A stretch of DNA of 64,000 nucleotides from Pseudomonas gozinkensis. Lineage in GTDB: Bacteria; Pseudomonadota; Gammaproteobacteria; Pseudomonadales; Pseudomonadaceae. The stretch covers positions 3,002,501 to 3,066,500 of the forward strand of contig NZ_CP062253.1 of NCBI RefSeq assembly GCF_014863585.1, in the 5' to 3' direction. Made by a program: the position numbers and the translations under genes. Under the pieces are notes generated by a model. That model was not told the origin of the DNA, made no database searches, and worked only from the letters and a program-made list of their open reading frames with translations. Of the stretch, positions 8,532-18,148 are shown one piece after another (the first letter of the stretch is position 1; every line of letters begins with the position of its first letter).

Positions 8532-9029
8532 ATGAATCGTCAGGAAGACCTGAACATCATCTGGAAGCGGATATTCTGGATTTTCATCGCCCTGTTGGTG
8601 CTGGCGATTATCGTCACCTACAGTCTGCCCGACTACAAAGTACCCTTTATCGTTTGTATCGCCGGGAATATCGGGGGTTACGTTGGGTTTCACAGGCGAC
8701 TGTCGATACTCACTGATCCGGAAATCGAAAACCTCTCCAGATCATGGTTCGCTTTGATACTGCCTTCATTCATAGGCGGGATTTTGGCGGGGCTTCTGTA
8801 TCTTTTGTTCCTCTCCGGCGTTATCAAGGGCGATCTGTTTCCGGTGATCGTTCCCGACGACGATCCGCAATGTTTGAGGCAAATCTTCAACGATATTTTT
8901 TGCCAGCATGCCGAGGGGTATGCGGCCTACGCCAAGTTGTTGTTCTGGTCATTCGTGGCGGGTTTCAATCAAGATTATGTCGTTGACCTGATCGAGAACA
9001 TAAAGGGCTCCGACAAAAAGGCGAGCTGA
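8532..9029 (+). CDS. Hypothetical inner-membrane protein
   Basis: A 165-residue protein with three clear hydrophobic segments: about residues 14-31 (FWIFIALLVLAIIVTYSL), 37-50 and 73-97 (ALILPSFIGGILAGLLYLLF). A more polar C-terminal part of about 65 residues contains two Cys. GGGAG lies 6 bases before the ATG. No family was recognised. It stands alone between the GNAT gene and a regulator remnant. Confidence 0.7.
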   Translation: MNRQEDLNIIWKRIFWIFIALLVLAIIVTYSLPDYKVPFIVCIAGNIGGYVGFHRRLSILTDPEIENLSRSWFALILPSFIGGILAGLLYLLFLSGVIKGDLFPVIVPDDDPQCLRQIFNDIFCQHAEGYAAYAKLLFWSFVAGFNQDYVVDLIENIKGSDKKAS

Positions 9030-9078
9030 AGCAGAAGGAGGCTGTTGCCCCATTTTTGCGATTTTTTGAATACCTGAC

Positions 9079-9333
9079 ATGACGATCAAACCTTTTGCAC
9101 AAGCGTCCCGCGCTGAGTACGCGGGGCGGATAAATCGTGTGCTCAACTACATCGACGCCCATGTTGCGAGCGGCCAGGTGGATACTCAAACGCGGCCGGG
9201 TGGCCGTTATGCCGTAGCGAGTTTCAAAGGCAACTCCCGTGTACCGCCTGGGGTTAGCGGTTCGGTTTTGGCAAACAGGCAGCCCGGTATTGTCACTGGA
9301 CTGCCGTTCGCCAATCTGGTGCAGGGCAATTGA
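9079..9333 (+). pseudogene. AraC-type regulator with GyrI-like domain, internally deleted and frameshifted
   Basis: The frame opens with MTIKPFAQASRAEYAGRINR and VLNYIDAHV, the usual start of an AraC-type DNA-binding domain. It then jumps directly to GGRYAVASFKGNS, the RYAVxxxxG strand of a GyrI-like effector domain normally more than 100 residues further on. After GNSR the GyrI resemblance moves to the next frame (VYRLGLAVRFWQTGSP, then LSLD), so there is also a frameshift. Both HTH motifs are absent. This is the remnant of one regulator, broken by an internal deletion and a small indel. Confidence 0.65.
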
Positions 9334-9337
9334 ATGG

Positions 9338-10732
9338 TTACTTCGCTTGCTCAATCAGTGGTGACTGCCATTTCCCGGACAACAATGCCGGTTTCGGCCA
9401 GTAGTAGCGCATCGTGACCATAAACGGCCCATTGGGTGCCGGCAGCCAGTTAGCCTCTTTGTCTTTACCCGGAGACTCATACTGGATGTACAAAGTGAGT
9501 CCGCCGTCAGCATCCTTTGTCAGGCTCGGCAGCATCGGCGAGTTGATCAAGTAGCGGTTGAGCGCATTGTCCACCAGCAATTGTTTTGGCAGGTCGTACA
9601 TGGTCAAAGACCAGAAAGCTTGAACTGGCGGTTGCTGATCCTTGGCGAATCTCAGTGTGTACTTGTGCTGACTGCCATCGAGGGGCTGACCCGAGGCGTC
9701 CTTGTCGTAGATGGGGTACATCGCCTCTTCACGCGAGTTCGCGCCAATGCCCATTTGTGCGCCTGTCGCGCGGACGACATAGTTGTTCTTCAGGTATTCC
9801 CTTGTACCGAACAGGGTGTCTGTTTTACCGCCCAACGAGGTGCGCAATTGGTCGATTTCTTTCTGACCGTCTTTCATACCTTCCACCAGAGCTGCTTGTT
9901 GTTCCTGTGACAGTTTCGAGGCGTCGAAAGGTTTTCCCGGCTCGATACCGATCTCGGCGAAGCGTTTGCGTAACGCTGCCTCACTCGGGTGGGTCGGGGC
10001 GAATTGCAGCAGGAAGGCGATCTGGTTGAAGAACTCCGGGGAGGTACGTTCGACAGCAGGTGATATCGGCTTTATCCAGTTCACCTGGGTCACCGACTTG
10101 GGAGGCGGCTTTTTCTGGAAGGCGGAGAGGGTTTGCACCTTGTAGCCACCCTGGATTTTCTTGACGTTATCCAGGTCAGCGGGATTGAACAGCTGAGTAC
10201 GGCCTACCACCGAAACCACTTCCGTTTCGGCCTTGATCACCTTGTCTACCCCCTTGGGTTTTTCACCTTTCCAGTCGGGCCCGGCAATCATGTACGTGCC
10301 GCCCTGGTTACCCGTGGTGCGGCTACCGATGTACGCGAAGTTGAAGCTGTAAAGATCCATCAACTGGAACACGAAATACCGATTCTTCTCCATCGGCGGG
10401 ACACTGATAACCACTGGTTCTGCGCGCAGATCCAGGCCGACAAACGAATAGGGCGTATCAGAGTTCGGGGTGACGAATGCAGTATCTGCCGGTGTGAAAA
10501 CCCGGGAGACATTAAGGATGCTGTTGAAGGGGCCCTTGTACTGCGGATTGGTTTTATCAATCGAGAAGGCGTACATGACCCGATAGGTATCCACCATCGG
10601 TGTGCCGAAAACATAGGCATCCTTGGCGATGCCCCTGGTCTCATCCACACTCACTGCCGCGCTTGCCGTGACGGGCGTGGCAATCATCAAGGTTGCTAAC
10701 AGCGATGTAGCAAACAACGTTTTCTTCAGCAT
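9338..10732 (-). CDS. DUF1254/DUF1214 domain exported protein
   Basis: A 464-residue protein with a classic signal peptide (MLKKTLFATSLLATLMIATP, cleavage near ASA|AVSVDE). The N-terminal half matches DUF1254 (AYVFGTPMVDTYRVMYAF, PNSDTPYSFVGLDLRAEPVV). The C-terminal third matches DUF1214 (QAFWSLTMYD, then GPFMVTMRYYWPK). The two domains usually occur together; the function of the family is not established. It is followed on the same strand by nothing close, and is preceded 141 bp away by a cytochrome c gene, which suggests a periplasmic context. Confidence 0.85.
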   Translation of the reverse strand: MLKKTLFATSLLATLMIATPVTASAAVSVDETRGIAKDAYVFGTPMVDTYRVMYAFSIDKTNPQYKGPFNSILNVSRVFTPADTAFVTPNSDTPYSFVGLDLRAEPVVISVPPMEKNRYFVFQLMDLYSFNFAYIGSRTTGNQGGTYMIAGPDWKGEKPKGVDKVIKAETEVVSVVGRTQLFNPADLDNVKKIQGGYKVQTLSAFQKKPPPKSVTQVNWIKPISPAVERTSPEFFNQIAFLLQFAPTHPSEAALRKRFAEIGIEPGKPFDASKLSQEQQAALVEGMKDGQKEIDQLRTSLGGKTDTLFGTREYLKNNYVVRATGAQMGIGANSREEAMYPIYDKDASGQPLDGSQHKYTLRFAKDQQPPVQAFWSLTMYDLPKQLLVDNALNRYLINSPMLPSLTKDADGGLTLYIQYESPGKDKEANWLPAPNGPFMVTMRYYWPKPALLSGKWQSPLIEQAK

Positions 10733-10873
10733 GTACGACGCTCCCTGATTCCATGGCGGCAGTCCTGGCTTTCAATGGCCAAGCCTAAGGATCGTAGGTG
10801 CGGATGCGAAGATCGTCCACGCGGTCTTGAAAATGAGTTATCGGCATTTATAGCTTTGTTCACCCAATCCCTT

Positions 10874-11326
10874 TCATTTGTCCGTATGGGAAATCACACC
10901 GCTCATATATTGATTCAAGTCGCGAAAGTCGTTAACGCTCCAGGCGTGCGGCGGGATCTTCACGCCATTCTCGCGCAAGGTCTTTGGAATCAAATCCCCG
11001 TTGGGGCGAAGAATCACCGAGGACACGATAACGCCCGGATAATCACTCAGCCGTTTCTTGAAAGCGGCGGTTGTCAGGTCAGGTGTTGGCGGATTGCTTT
11101 TCCTGGCCAACGGGCCGGTGCCCTTGATATCGGCTCCGTGGCACACGGCGCATCGCTGAGAATAGAGGGCTTTTCCATTGGCAGTATCCGCGAGGGATAT
11201 GGCGGTTTGGGGGAGGGCAATGAAGCCTGACATGACGACGAATAATGTTTTGAGTCTCAGGCGTCCCAGTATGGGCACGCCCACACACGATGCCCCTGTC
11301 ACGTAAATCCGCACTTTTTCCTCCAT
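10874..11326 (-). CDS. Small exported mono-haem cytochrome c
   Basis: About 150 residues. A hydrophobic N-terminal stretch (TLFVVMSGFIALPQTAISLA) acts as an export signal. The haem motif CAVCH follows in ALYSQRCAVCHG, with the distal Met probably in the C-terminal helix (DLNQYMSGV). The start is uncertain: an ATG at 11326 gives a long polar leader without a clear ribosome site, and GTG codons closer to the hydrophobic core are alternatives. The 5' neighbour on this strand is an outer-membrane transporter-like gene and the 3' neighbour the DUF1254 gene, all three exported. Confidence 0.8.
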   Translation of the reverse strand: MEEKVRIYVTGASCVGVPILGRLRLKTLFVVMSGFIALPQTAISLADTANGKALYSQRCAVCHGADIKGTGPLARKSNPPTPDLTTAAFKKRLSDYPGVIVSSVILRPNGDLIPKTLRENGVKIPPHAWSVNDFRDLNQYMSGVISHTDK

Positions 11327-11416
11327 GAATGCACGTCGATTTCGAGGCCGGCACGATATCTCATGCCGGCCTGAGTCGCACTTTTTCCTGCACTGCGCAT
11401 TCAGGGCGAGCCTCAA

Positions 11417-12229
11417 TCAACGCGGGAACAAGAACGTCACGGCTGCCCGAAAGCCCCAGCCCTGGGGCCCGTCGCCCGATCGATCCAGCCAATACCTCGG
11501 GCCTGCCTGAATCGTCAGGGGATGGCCGCCGATTTTCAGCAGCTGGGTGACGGTCAGGTTGATGGGTACCGACCACTCGCGTGCTTGCCAGTCATAGGTC
11601 GACTCGGTGTTGATACCGTAAGTGGTGAGTGTCTTGGTGGTGTAGGACAAAAAGGGTTGCAGGAATGTCTGGTTGACCTTTTCCTTGTCGTCCGGCGGGC
11701 TGCCGTCCAGGCCCCAGATATGGTTGGCGAGTATGCCGCGGGTCCAGCCATTGGATTGCTTGAGTGCCACGGCGGTCGGACCTATGCCCCATTGTTCGTT
11801 GCTCAAGAGTTCGTGGCTGCCGGTTGGAATCAACAGGGCAGGGCCCGCCCCCAGAATCCAGCCACTATCGGTGGATTTGCTGGGGGAGAAGAAAAAGCTT
11901 TGCGTGATATCCCCGACACCCGACTTGTCTGCCGCCCCATTGGGGGCCAGGCCGTGCTGGTCGATGACCGGCAGGATGGTGCGCGAAATGAGGTTCCAGT
12001 CCTCGTTCAATGTGAACGGCAGCACCGGCTGGATATTGGTCACGCTGTGCATGCCCTCGCCGGTGGGCCCCATCTTCTGGTCCCAGTTGTATTGCACGGG
12101 CAGGCTGTACATGGCCGCGACAGGATTGAGCGCAGCCTTGGCCAGTTCTGCAGAGTCTTCGGCGTGGGCGGGTTCGACCTGGGCGACAACCACCATGACG
12201 GACACGAATGAGAGATGTATTCGGTGCAT
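11417..12229 (-). CDS. Exported outer-membrane transporter-like protein
   Basis: 270 residues with signal peptide MHRIHLSFVSVMVVVAQVEP and cleavage near AHA|ED. The mature part is rich in alternating aromatic strands (SLPVQYNWDQKMGP, PVLPFTLNEDWNLISRTILP, GDITQSFFFSPS, WILGAGPALLIPTG). It ends in a beta-strand closing with Phe-Pro-Arg (AAVTFLFPR). This is the pattern of the neuromodulation/MetA-type transporter family of outer-membrane barrels. The ATG at 12227-12229 is chosen because GGGAG lies 5 bases upstream; the open frame extends 45 codons further. Substrate unknown. Confidence 0.75.
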   Translation of the reverse strand: MHRIHLSFVSVMVVVAQVEPAHAEDSAELAKAALNPVAAMYSLPVQYNWDQKMGPTGEGMHSVTNIQPVLPFTLNEDWNLISRTILPVIDQHGLAPNGAADKSGVGDITQSFFFSPSKSTDSGWILGAGPALLIPTGSHELLSNEQWGIGPTAVALKQSNGWTRGILANHIWGLDGSPPDDKEKVNQTFLQPFLSYTTKTLTTYGINTESTYDWQAREWSVPINLTVTQLLKIGGHPLTIQAGPRYWLDRSGDGPQGWGFRAAVTFLFPR

Positions 12230-12494
12230 GTGCGCTCCCGGTTGAACATCGAGTGCGATTGAAGGCGGTTCCTCCCTCGCCGTTGCAAGGATGCCCTCCC
12301 GCCCGGAAGGGCAATACCGGGCAGACCGGATCGTTTTCAGGGCTGGAGTCAGGCACCCGCGCAAGTGTAGTCGACCGTGACGACTGCGCTACTCGCGCCT
12401 GATCGCTGCGGGCAAATCTGACAAGTAATGGGCGCTGAACTAGGCTGCGATCTGAACGCTCAGTCCTCACACCCGTGGCGCAAGGAACCCGGTT

Positions 12495-14105
12495 ATGCGA
12501 AGCAGGTTGTTCGCCGTCCTGTTGGTCATTTGCGGTCTGTGCTGGTCGGCACTGTCATTGGCCGTGGACGAACCCAAGTCGACGGATGATTTCGTCGAGC
12601 TGAAACTCGCCAACCGCAGCATCATGGTGTTTCGCGCCACGTTGCTGGGCGAGGCACCGGCTTCGCGGGTCAAACGCGCCAGAACCGTCATCAGCGAAGC
12701 ACTGGATGAGTCGGATGCTCCGACGGTGACCGTTGAGCCTCTTCAGGAAGACTACCTGGTGCTGCTGGGCAACAGGCGTGCCTTCATCGTTGCCCCCAAG
12801 GACGTCGACGAACTCGAATACAGCTCTGTGCAGCAGGCTGCCCAAGGGGCGGCGGACAAGCTGCGGCTGGTGGTGGCGGAAACCCGCGAAGCGCGAAGCT
12901 TGCACCTGATGCTGCGCTCGGCCGGTCTGGCAGCCGTCGCGACGGGCATCTACCTGGCGTTGTTGTGGAGCATCGCCTGGTTGCGGCGCCGGTTGCTGCA
13001 GCGCTTGCCCGACCTGATGCATCGGCACACCCGCGCGCTGAAAGTGGGGCAGGTGCAGGTCATTGATGCCAACTACCTGTATCCGCTGGTGATACGCCTG
13101 TTCTGGCTGCTGCGCTGGCTGGTCATCCTGTTGCTGACGTATGAATGGCTGGGCTTTGTCCTTTCACGCTTTCCTTACACCCGCCCGTGGGGTGAAAGCC
13201 TCAACAACTACCTGATCGAAGTCGCCAGCTATCTGCTGCAAGCGATTGTCGGAGCGATCCCCGGTCTGGGTGTGGCCCTGGCGATCTTTTTCATTGCCCG
13301 TGGCGCCTCGGCCTTCAGTCGGCGGGTGCTCCGGCGCATGGCGACGCCGGGCACCTTCAGCTGGCTGAACCACGAAACCTTGCAACCCACCCAGCGCCTC
13401 ACCTCGCTGGCGATCTGGCTGTTTGCACTGGCGATGGCTTATCCGTATCTGCCGGGGGCGGGCACCGACGCGTTCAAGGGCCTGTCGGTGCTGATCGGCC
13501 TGATGATCTCGCTGGGTGCCTCCAGCGTGGTGGGGCAGGCGGCTGCCGGGCTGATCCTGACGTACACCCGCACCTTGCGTCCCGGCGAATTCGTGCGCAT
13601 CGGCGAGTACGAAGGCACCGTGACCGAGCTGGGCATGTTCACCACCAGCATCCGCACAGGGCTGGGTGAAGTATTGACCCTGCCCAATTCGATGATCACC
13701 GGCACCGTCACCAAGAACTATTCGCGCACCGTGCAAGGGGCGGGTTATGTGGTCGATACGGTCGTGACCATCGGCTACGACACCCCGTGGCGTCAGGTGG
13801 AGGCGATGTTGCTGGAGGCAGCCCGGCGCACGTCCGGTGTCCTGCAGGATCCACCGGCGCAGGTGTTCCAGACCGCACTGTCCGATTTTTACCCCGAATA
13901 TCGTCTGGTGGCCCAGGCCATTCCCAGCCTGCCGCGACCGCGTGCGGAGCTGCTGAGCATGCTGCACGCGAACATTCAGGATGTGTTCAACGAGTACGGC
14001 GTGCAGATCATGTCGCCGCACTATCTGGGCGATCCCGAGCAAGAAAAACGAGTCCCCAAAGACAACTGGTTCGCGGCACCGGCCAAAGAACCGAAAGATA
14101 CCTAA
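12495..14105 (+). CDS. MscS-family mechanosensitive channel
   Basis: A 536-residue inner-membrane protein. It has a signal peptide (MRSRLFAVLLVICGLCWSA), a periplasmic N-terminal domain of about 120 residues, and several TM segments between about residues 135 and 350. The MscS pore and beta domain follow (GASSVVGQAAAGLILTYTRT, PGEFVRIGEYEGTVTELGMF, TLPNSMITGTVTKNYSR). The C-terminal alpha/beta domain is present. It probably opens under membrane tension on osmotic downshock, or serves as a small-conductance regulated channel. It is followed 25 bp downstream by a transporter gene on the same strand, so they are likely co-transcribed. Confidence 0.92.
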   Translation: MRSRLFAVLLVICGLCWSALSLAVDEPKSTDDFVELKLANRSIMVFRATLLGEAPASRVKRARTVISEALDESDAPTVTVEPLQEDYLVLLGNRRAFIVAPKDVDELEYSSVQQAAQGAADKLRLVVAETREARSLHLMLRSAGLAAVATGIYLALLWSIAWLRRRLLQRLPDLMHRHTRALKVGQVQVIDANYLYPLVIRLFWLLRWLVILLLTYEWLGFVLSRFPYTRPWGESLNNYLIEVASYLLQAIVGAIPGLGVALAIFFIARGASAFSRRVLRRMATPGTFSWLNHETLQPTQRLTSLAIWLFALAMAYPYLPGAGTDAFKGLSVLIGLMISLGASSVVGQAAAGLILTYTRTLRPGEFVRIGEYEGTVTELGMFTTSIRTGLGEVLTLPNSMITGTVTKNYSRTVQGAGYVVDTVVTIGYDTPWRQVEAMLLEAARRTSGVLQDPPAQVFQTALSDFYPEYRLVAQAIPSLPRPRAELLSMLHANIQDVFNEYGVQIMSPHYLGDPEQEKRVPKDNWFAAPAKEPKDT

Positions 14106-14130
14106 CCGGCGTTGAGCGGGAGTCCGTCAG

Positions 14131-15822
14131 ATGCTCGATTTTTTCCTGAACGCCCTGCGCGCCGATCCCGAAATCGCCGTGTTCCTGGCCATTGCTTCCG
14201 GCGTGTTCATTGGCCGCCTGCACATCGGCAGCTTCCACCTGGGCTCTGTGGCAGGCGCATTGTTGATGGGCTTGCTGATCGGGCAGATCGGCGTGGAAGT
14301 CCCGGCGGGGTTGAAGTCGATCTTCTTCGTGCTGTTCATTTACGCCGTGGGGTTCAAGAGCGGGCCGGAGTTTTTCGGCAGCCTCAATCGAGGCACTTTG
14401 AAGCTGGTGGTGCTTTCCGTGGTGCTGTGCGCCACCGCTTTGGGCTCGATCCTGTTGATGAACGCGATCTACGGCTTCGACGCCGGCTTCACCGCCGGGC
14501 TCGGCGCCGGTGCATTGACCGACACCGCGATCATGGGCACCGCCACCAGCGCGCTCAACCAACTGCCGATCGACAGCGCCGCCAAAGCCATGCTCAACAG
14601 CCACATGGCCATTGCGTATGCGATCACCTATCTGTTCGGCACCATCGGCCTGATTGTCTTCGTCGGCAGCATTGCGCCACGGTTGCTCGGGGTCGACCTC
14701 AAGGCCTCGGCACGGGAGCTGGAACTGGAGCTGGGGATCGAGAAAGACGAAGACGCGATCACCGTTTCCTATACCCGCATTGTCGTGCGCGCCCATCAGG
14801 TGGCAGCCGTCGGCCAGGCCTGCGGACAGTCCATCGCCGATCTTGAAAGGTTGCATGACTCGCTCAGCATCGAGCGCGTGGTGAGAGGCGGGAAGGTCAT
14901 CGAGCGCGATGAGAGCTTCGTGCTCATGGAAGGCGATATCGTCGGCGTGTATGCGTTGCGTGAGGCGGTCGGCACGCTCAGCCACTGGATCGGGCCGGAA
15001 ATCGATCATCCCCTGTCGTTGTCGTTTCCAACCCGCGAGGCAGACATCGTCCTGACTTCGAAAGAATTCGCCGGCAAGACCCTCCACGAAGTCCGGGCTC
15101 AACTGAAAAACACCCAGAGGCTGGGCTGTTTTCTCAACACCATCAGCCGGCAAGGCTACGAACTGCCGCTGCTGCCCAATACCGTCCTGCGCCGAGGCGA
15201 CGTGATCCGCGTGACGGGGCGCACCTCCAGCGTCGAAGCGTTGGCGCAGCGCCTGGGGCGAATTCGCAAGCAGGGCTATAAAAGCGACATTGCGATGCAC
15301 ACCCTGGGCATGGTTCTGGGGGCACTGTTGGGGCTGCTGTCCACGCACATCGGCATGATTCCGGTGGAGTTGGGTATCGGCGGTGGGGTGCTGGTGGTGG
15401 CGCTGGCCATCGGTTGGTACAACTCACGTCACCCGGAAGTCGGCGCGCTGCCACCGGCTGCGCAATGGGCATTTTCCGAATTCGGCCTGACGGCCTTCGG
15501 CGCGGTCATCGGTTTGCTGGCGGGGCCCGCCGCGTTTGAGGCGATGAAGGAGCAAGGCGTGTCACTGCTGATCTCCGGCGCAGTGGTGACCATTCTGCCG
15601 CCGCTGGTGGCGCTGTATTTCGGTCGCTACATCCTGCGCCTGCACCCGATGGTGCTGTTCGGCGGTCTGGCCGGGGCGCAGACCGAAGCCGCGTCGATGA
15701 ACAAGATCATCGAGCAGTCCGGCAGCAATACGCCGGTGATTGGCTTCACGGTTTGTTATGCGGTGTCCAACGTGCTGTTGGCTGTTTGTGGCCCCATTAT
15801 CATCTTTGCGGTCGGGGGTTAG
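14131..15822 (+). CDS. AspT/YidE/YbjL-family membrane transporter
   Basis: A 563-residue permease with two membrane halves flanking two cytosolic TrkA-C (RCK_C) domains. The N-terminal half carries GVFIGRLHIGSFHLGSVAGA and GAGALTDTAIMGTATSAL. The C-terminal half carries GIGGGVLVVALAIGWYNSR and GGLAGAQTEAASMNKIIEQS, the duplicated AspT repeat. The central TrkA-C part is at about residues 205-390 (IERVVRGGKVIERDESFVLM). The best-known member exchanges aspartate and alanine; the substrate here is unknown. Pairing with an MscS channel suggests a shared role in solute or turgor balance. Confidence 0.88.
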   Translation: MLDFFLNALRADPEIAVFLAIASGVFIGRLHIGSFHLGSVAGALLMGLLIGQIGVEVPAGLKSIFFVLFIYAVGFKSGPEFFGSLNRGTLKLVVLSVVLCATALGSILLMNAIYGFDAGFTAGLGAGALTDTAIMGTATSALNQLPIDSAAKAMLNSHMAIAYAITYLFGTIGLIVFVGSIAPRLLGVDLKASARELELELGIEKDEDAITVSYTRIVVRAHQVAAVGQACGQSIADLERLHDSLSIERVVRGGKVIERDESFVLMEGDIVGVYALREAVGTLSHWIGPEIDHPLSLSFPTREADIVLTSKEFAGKTLHEVRAQLKNTQRLGCFLNTISRQGYELPLLPNTVLRRGDVIRVTGRTSSVEALAQRLGRIRKQGYKSDIAMHTLGMVLGALLGLLSTHIGMIPVELGIGGGVLVVALAIGWYNSRHPEVGALPPAAQWAFSEFGLTAFGAVIGLLAGPAAFEAMKEQGVSLLISGAVVTILPPLVALYFGRYILRLHPMVLFGGLAGAQTEAASMNKIIEQSGSNTPVIGFTVCYAVSNVLLAVCGPIIIFAVGG

Positions 15823-16006
15823 ATTGTTCCTGGATTGCATCGTGAACAGGGCTAACGATTCAGTGAAATCAATTCATTTTCAGTCAGTCAATGGCCCGGC
15901 CTAGAATGCACCTTAATTAAAGGCTGCCAAGTAAAACCAGAAAGAAATTGAAAAGCATCAATCAATGGACTCAGGTTTTATTTCAAGGACCAAGGTGCTG
16001 GACTGT

Positions 16007-16990
16007 ATGAACAAAGATTTTGAGTTTGCTATCAAGCGCATTCGTTTCGACGAACATTATCACCCCTCTGAAAATACCCGCATTACCACGAATTTCGCCA
16101 ACCTGGCTCGGGGTGAGAGTCGTCGGGAGAACTTGCGCAACACCTTGAAGATGATCGACAACCGTTTCAACGCTCTGGCCCATTGGGATAATCCTCAAGG
16201 CGATCGATATGGCGTTGAACTTGAAATCATTTCCGTTGAAATGAACGTTGATGCGCAACGCAGCGGTCATTCAATTCCCCTGATTGAGGTGCTGAAGACC
16301 AGTGTTGTTGATCGAAAAACCAACGAGCGCTTCGAGGGCGTCGTAGGGAATAACTTCTCTTCCTATGTCCGGGATTATGATTTCAGCGTTGTGTTGCTGG
16401 GGCATAACAAGGGGCAGGCCGGATTCAGCACGCCAGCCGATTTTGGCGATCTGCACGGGAAACTGTTCAAGTGCTTCCTGAATTCAAGCGCTTACCGAGA
16501 GAATTTCAGCAAGCTGCCGGTGATCTGCCTGAGCGTTTCCAGCAGCCGAACCTATCACCGAACTGAAAACCAGCATCCGGTGTTGGGTGTTGAATACCAG
16601 CAGGATGAATACTCTTTGACGGATGAGTACTTCAGCAAAATGGGGCTGAAAGTTCGCTACTTCATGCCGCCGAACAGTGTTGCGCCTTTGGCTTTTTATT
16701 TTTCCGGCGACTTGCTGGCGGATTACACCAATCTTGAACTGATCAGCACCATCAGCACGATGGATACTTTCCAGAAGATCTACCGGCCCGAGATCTACAA
16801 TGCGAACTCTGCCGCAGGCAAATCCTATCAGCCAAGCTTGAAGCACGAAGATTATTCACTTACCCGAATTGTTTATGACCGAGAGGAACGTAGCCGGCTG
16901 GCTATTGAACAGGGAAAGTTCGTCGAAGAGCACTTCATCAAACCCTACCAGGCTGTTCTTGAACAGTGGTCGGCCAACTACGCTCTTTGA
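16007..16990 (+). CDS. mesX: MesX (DUF1852), partner of the folate-independent methionine synthase MesD
   Basis: A 327-residue protein of the DUF1852 family. It opens MNKDFEFAIKRIRFDEHYHP and has the conserved TRITTNFANLARGESRRENL segment. DUF1852 proteins are encoded next to short MetE-like enzymes and were named MesX in work on folate-independent methionine synthases, where MesD needs MesX and oxygen. An in-frame ATG at 15965 lacks a ribosome site. The ATG at 16007 has AAGGTG about 9 bases upstream and gives the family's usual start. mesD follows after 27 bp. The methyl donor and chemistry are not shown by the sequence. Confidence 0.85.
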   Translation: MNKDFEFAIKRIRFDEHYHPSENTRITTNFANLARGESRRENLRNTLKMIDNRFNALAHWDNPQGDRYGVELEIISVEMNVDAQRSGHSIPLIEVLKTSVVDRKTNERFEGVVGNNFSSYVRDYDFSVVLLGHNKGQAGFSTPADFGDLHGKLFKCFLNSSAYRENFSKLPVICLSVSSSRTYHRTENQHPVLGVEYQQDEYSLTDEYFSKMGLKVRYFMPPNSVAPLAFYFSGDLLADYTNLELISTISTMDTFQKIYRPEIYNANSAAGKSYQPSLKHEDYSLTRIVYDREERSRLAIEQGKFVEEHFIKPYQAVLEQWSANYAL

Positions 16991-17017
16991 CTCATCAAAA
17001 ATACAAGGCAAATCGTT

Positions 17018-18046
17018 ATGAAAAAACTGTTACCCACGTCGACTGCTGGCAGCTTGCCAAAACCTTCCTGGCTTGCGCAGCCTGAAACACTTTGGTCGCC
17101 CTGGAAGTTGCAGGATGAGGAACTGGTCGAAGGCAAACAGGATGCTTTGCGGTTATCGCTGCAAGAACAACAACGGGCAGGCATCGATATCGTCAGTGAT
17201 GGCGAGCAGACCCGCCAGCATTTCGTCACCACCTTTATCGAACACCTCGACGGCGTCGACTTCGAGAAACGTGAAACCGTCAGGATTCGTGATCGCTACG
17301 ATGCGAGCGTGCCGACGGTCGTGGGTGCGGTTGCTCGCAAGAAACCGGTATTCGTTGAAGATGCCAAGTTCCTGCGTCAGCAAACAGACCAACCCATCAA
17401 ATGGGCTCTGCCGGGCCCAATGACCATGATCGACACGCTTTACGACAGTCACTATAAAAGCCGCGAAAAACTGGCCTGGGAATTCGCCACGATTCTCAAC
17501 CAGGAAGCCAGGGAACTGGAGGCCGCCGGTGTCGATATCATCCAGTTTGATGAGCCAGCCTTTAACGTGTTCTTCGATGAAGTGAACGAGTGGGGCGTTG
17601 CCACGCTGGAACGGGCCATTGAAGGGCTTAAATGCGAAACGGCCGTGCACATCTGCTATGGCTACGGCATCAAGGCCAATACCGACTGGAAAAAGACGCT
17701 GGGCTCAGAGTGGCGCCAATACGAAGAAGCGTTCCCCAAACTGCAAAAGTCCAGCATCGATATCGTCTCGCTGGAATGCCACAACTCTCATGTCCCGATG
17801 GATCTGATCGAACTCATTCGCGGGAAGAAAGTGATGGTGGGTGCCATTGATGTGGCGTCCCATACCATCGAGACGCCGGAGGAAGTCGCCAATACCCTGC
17901 GCAAGGCACTGCAGTTTGTCGATGCCGACAAGCTCTATCCGTGCACCAACTGCGGAATGGCTCCATTACCTCGCCAAGTAGCGAGAGGCAAGTTGAGTGC
18001 CTTGAGTGCAGGCGCAGAAATCGTTCGCAGAGAACTCTCGAACTAA
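17018..18046 (+). CDS. mesD: MesD, core-MetE folate-independent methionine synthase
   Basis: 342 residues, equal to only the C-terminal catalytic barrel of MetE. The zinc and homocysteine ligands are in place: His and Cys in AVHICYGYG, Glu in SLECHNSH, and Cys in PCTNCGMAPLPR. The N-terminal folate-binding half of full-length MetE is missing, which defines the core-MetE group. Location directly after mesX (DUF1852) assigns it to the MesD type, reported to transfer a methyl group to homocysteine without methyl-folate. Cytosolic. A flavin reductase gene follows 102 bp downstream. Confidence 0.88.
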   Translation: MKKLLPTSTAGSLPKPSWLAQPETLWSPWKLQDEELVEGKQDALRLSLQEQQRAGIDIVSDGEQTRQHFVTTFIEHLDGVDFEKRETVRIRDRYDASVPTVVGAVARKKPVFVEDAKFLRQQTDQPIKWALPGPMTMIDTLYDSHYKSREKLAWEFATILNQEARELEAAGVDIIQFDEPAFNVFFDEVNEWGVATLERAIEGLKCETAVHICYGYGIKANTDWKKTLGSEWRQYEEAFPKLQKSSIDIVSLECHNSHVPMDLIELIRGKKVMVGAIDVASHTIETPEEVANTLRKALQFVDADKLYPCTNCGMAPLPRQVARGKLSALSAGAEIVRRELSN

Positions 18047-18148
18047 TGCCGGGCTGAAGGGGGATTGAAGCGTTAGATCGGGAAACCATCCAACGGCTTC
18101 AGGCCCTCCTTGGCACTTGCGAGTTGCACCCAACATTCAGGATTTTGT

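Noticed and set aside
14008..15348. Minus-strand frame of 446 codons
   Set aside because: Antisense to the AspT-type transporter; no recognisable domain.
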